DNA of 64,000 nt from Tetrahymena thermophila SB210 (lineage: Eukaryota; Ciliophora; Oligohymenophorea; Hymenostomatida; Tetrahymenidae): assembly GCF_000189635.1 (NCBI RefSeq), contig NW_002476481.1:248001-312000 (forward strand), given 5' to 3'. The position numbers and the translations under genes are program-made. The notes beneath the pieces are model-generated. The model did not search any database, was not told the DNA's origin, and saw only the letters and a program-made list of their open reading frames with translations. Positions 62,330-64,000 of this stretch are shown in pieces (the stretch's first letter is position 1; each line of letters opens with the position of its first letter).

Positions 62330-64000
62330 ATGGTCTAAAAAAAATTGCTGTTATAGGTTTTTTTATACTTCTTTATTTAGATAATTGATATTGTGCTCTC
62401 AGATTAAATTCAAATCGATAACAACTGGTTTGAATTAAAAGTAAGAAACTTAAAACATATTTTACTTTTAAAAATATATACATATTATTTTAATAGGAAT
62501 AAAATGCTTTGATTGTAAGTACACTTCCTGATAAAAACACAGTTTATTGGTAACTTGATTCATAAGGATATATTTAAAAATAAGTAAACCTAATTGGCTG
62601 TTCATGTTAAACAAGAGCATCAGATAAATCTTTTGTGGTAATATAATTTTAATAGAATTATTTTAAATTTAAATTTTATAAAAAGGATTAGAATGTATTA
62701 TACATATTTATTTATTAAAGTGGTATTTACTATACTGCTTAATTTAGCGATATTGTAAATGCTTTAGATAAATCATCAGTATAGTGCTTATAAAATTAAG
62801 GATAACCATTTACAAGATATTTTTTTTATGTAATCAATAGATTTATTTAAAAAAGACCTAACAATTATTATTATTAAAAAAGAATGGATTTTATATAATA
62901 GCCTAACAATCTGCTAGAATATGGTTAATAGTTAGAAAAAATTTTGTTTTGATTAATAATATGGGTGATCCTACTACTGATAGCAATGTAATAATTTACA
63001 AAGCAGTCACATATTTTAATGAAAATGATAGTAAATGTATAACTTATCTTGATGGGATTTATAATTATATTTTTTGGAAAGGAGTTGAGTATTTAATTTC
63101 TAATATTCCTATGTCTAATTTACTATATTATCTCATAGATGTATATTGTTTAAATTTAATATTAATTATTTATTATTAAATTATTTAATTATTAGGAAAA
63201 CAGTCAATTATTCTTTGATAGTTTATAATCAATCTACAAATTTGAATTTGATGTTACTAATAAAAATTTAATTAAGAAAAAAATTATTAATCTTGATTAG
63301 GGGTCTATTTTTTCTCAGGTTTTTAAAATTCCAGGATATGTAAGTTTTTATTTTATAAACTAAGTAAAAATACCTTTAATAAAAGCCAAATTAAGTAATT
63401 GTCACTTACACTAACCAATAACTCTAATTATATGATACATAAACAGAATATTATCTTTATTCTATTGAAAATTCTTAAATTGACACATCTTTAGCAAATT
63501 ACCCTTTTGACTTAATCCTAACATATAATGTAAGAAATTTAAATATAAACACAATTTAATTGCTTGATGAATTTAAAAAAAATAAATAATTTTGAATCTT
63601 AATTGTAAATTTAATAATGGCAAATAAAATTAGCTATCTCTTATTAAGTTAATAAAAACAATATTTATCTTTATTTGTTTCAATATAAAATATAAATCTA
63701 ATAGTGATTTAAAATATTTACATCTAATTTTTTTTTTAAATATCTAGAATATATTAATTTTTGGTACAAATAAATATACTTTAGCGTATCAAAGTAATGT
63801 TTTTTCATCCTAAAATATGTAAATAAACAATATTTATCAACTTCCATCCACAGATATACTCTACAGAAAAATTTTTTTAAGCGTAAGATTTTTATGTTTG
63901 GTAATAATTTAATAATTAATTACTTTTTTAGACAAAATCTTAGATATTATCTGATTAAATTAATTACTACTTTATAACAATGGACGATATAGTTTGTACA
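62330..64000 (+). CDS. Gene 11, 5' part: propeller-like multi-pass family member
   Basis: Cut by the window end. Exons: 62330-62440, 62497-62637, 62686-62829, 62883-63140, 63196-63339, 63386-63529, 63748-63882 and 63932 onward (382 codons so far). The signal-peptide exon is two codons shorter than in genes 7-10. The blade-like exons are open and collinear with genes 7-10, with the conserved I-F-W-K-G-V-E-Y-L-I and M-D-D-I-V-C motifs. Intron 6 lacks the hairpin-like insertion of genes 9 and 10. Cys repeats and membrane tail must lie beyond the window, so intactness cannot be judged. Confidence 0.85.

Noticed and set aside
1..64000. Treating every gene as broken because of many in-frame TAA and TAG
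   Set aside because: TAA/TAG fall at Gln-like positions inside long conserved frames and splice phases agree only when they are read as Gln; TGA alone ends the genes.
1..64000. Calling the window the mating-type locus
   Set aside because: Genes are all co-oriented and complete genes alternate with relics; no head-to-head MTA/MTB pair is visible and tail homology could not be tested here.

Overview
The window is nuclear DNA of a ciliate that reads TAA and TAG as glutamine and uses only TGA as stop, most like Tetrahymena or a close relative. The evidence is the very high A+T content, long frames that stay open only when TAA/TAG are read as Gln, AT-rich GT-AG introns of roughly 40 to 660 bp, and TGA ending every gene model. 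Read in the standard code, almost nothing here looks coding. All genes found lie on the + strand. The sequence does not show whether this is macronuclear or micronuclear DNA.

The window is a tandem array of one gene superfamily: large, multi-exon, type-I-like surface proteins. Each has (i) a short first exon encoding a signal peptide, (ii) an extracellular cysteine-rich region of furin/growth-factor-receptor-like modules, usually one module per exon with phase-2 introns on both sides, and (iii) a C-terminal region of about 7-8 membrane segments encoded mostly by one long exon.

Layout. 1-1309 is the 3' end of gene 1. 1707-5008 is gene 2, a near relative with two frame-breaking lesions (pseudogene). 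6818-10937 is gene 3 (928 aa). 13732-19968 is gene 4 (1405 aa, 16 one-exon Cys modules and a Gly-rich linker). 20728-21623 is a decayed tail fragment holding a MITE-like element with TA-flanked inverted repeats. 23282-27616 is gene 5 (1024 aa). 28882-34039 is gene 6 (1037 aa, a different Cys-rich ectodomain). From 35331 to the end a second subfamily repeats five times: gene 7 (35331-41091, 1641 aa), gene 8 (43207-48101, 1307 aa), gene 9 (49730-54618, 1288 aa), gene 10 (56468-60407, 1025 aa) and the 5' part of gene 11 (62330 onward). These carry an N-terminal region resembling beta-propeller blades before the Cys-rich part. They differ mainly in the copy number of a 90-bp coding minisatellite (15, 4, 3 and 1 copies). 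Truncated relics of a gene-6-like tail lie in each spacer between them.

Working picture (inference): this is an evolving cluster of receptor- or adhesion-like surface proteins, diversified by exon-cassette duplication, minisatellite expansion and contraction, gene conversion of the membrane tails and in-frame deletion. The domain layout resembles that published for the Tetrahymena mating-type proteins MTA/MTB (Cys-rich repeats plus C-terminal membrane helices), but there are no head-to-head pairs, so I do not call it the mat locus. Exon boundaries were read by hand. Every complete model except pseudogene 2 sums to a multiple of three, and intron phases agree throughout. No tRNA, rRNA, CRISPR or minus-strand gene was found.
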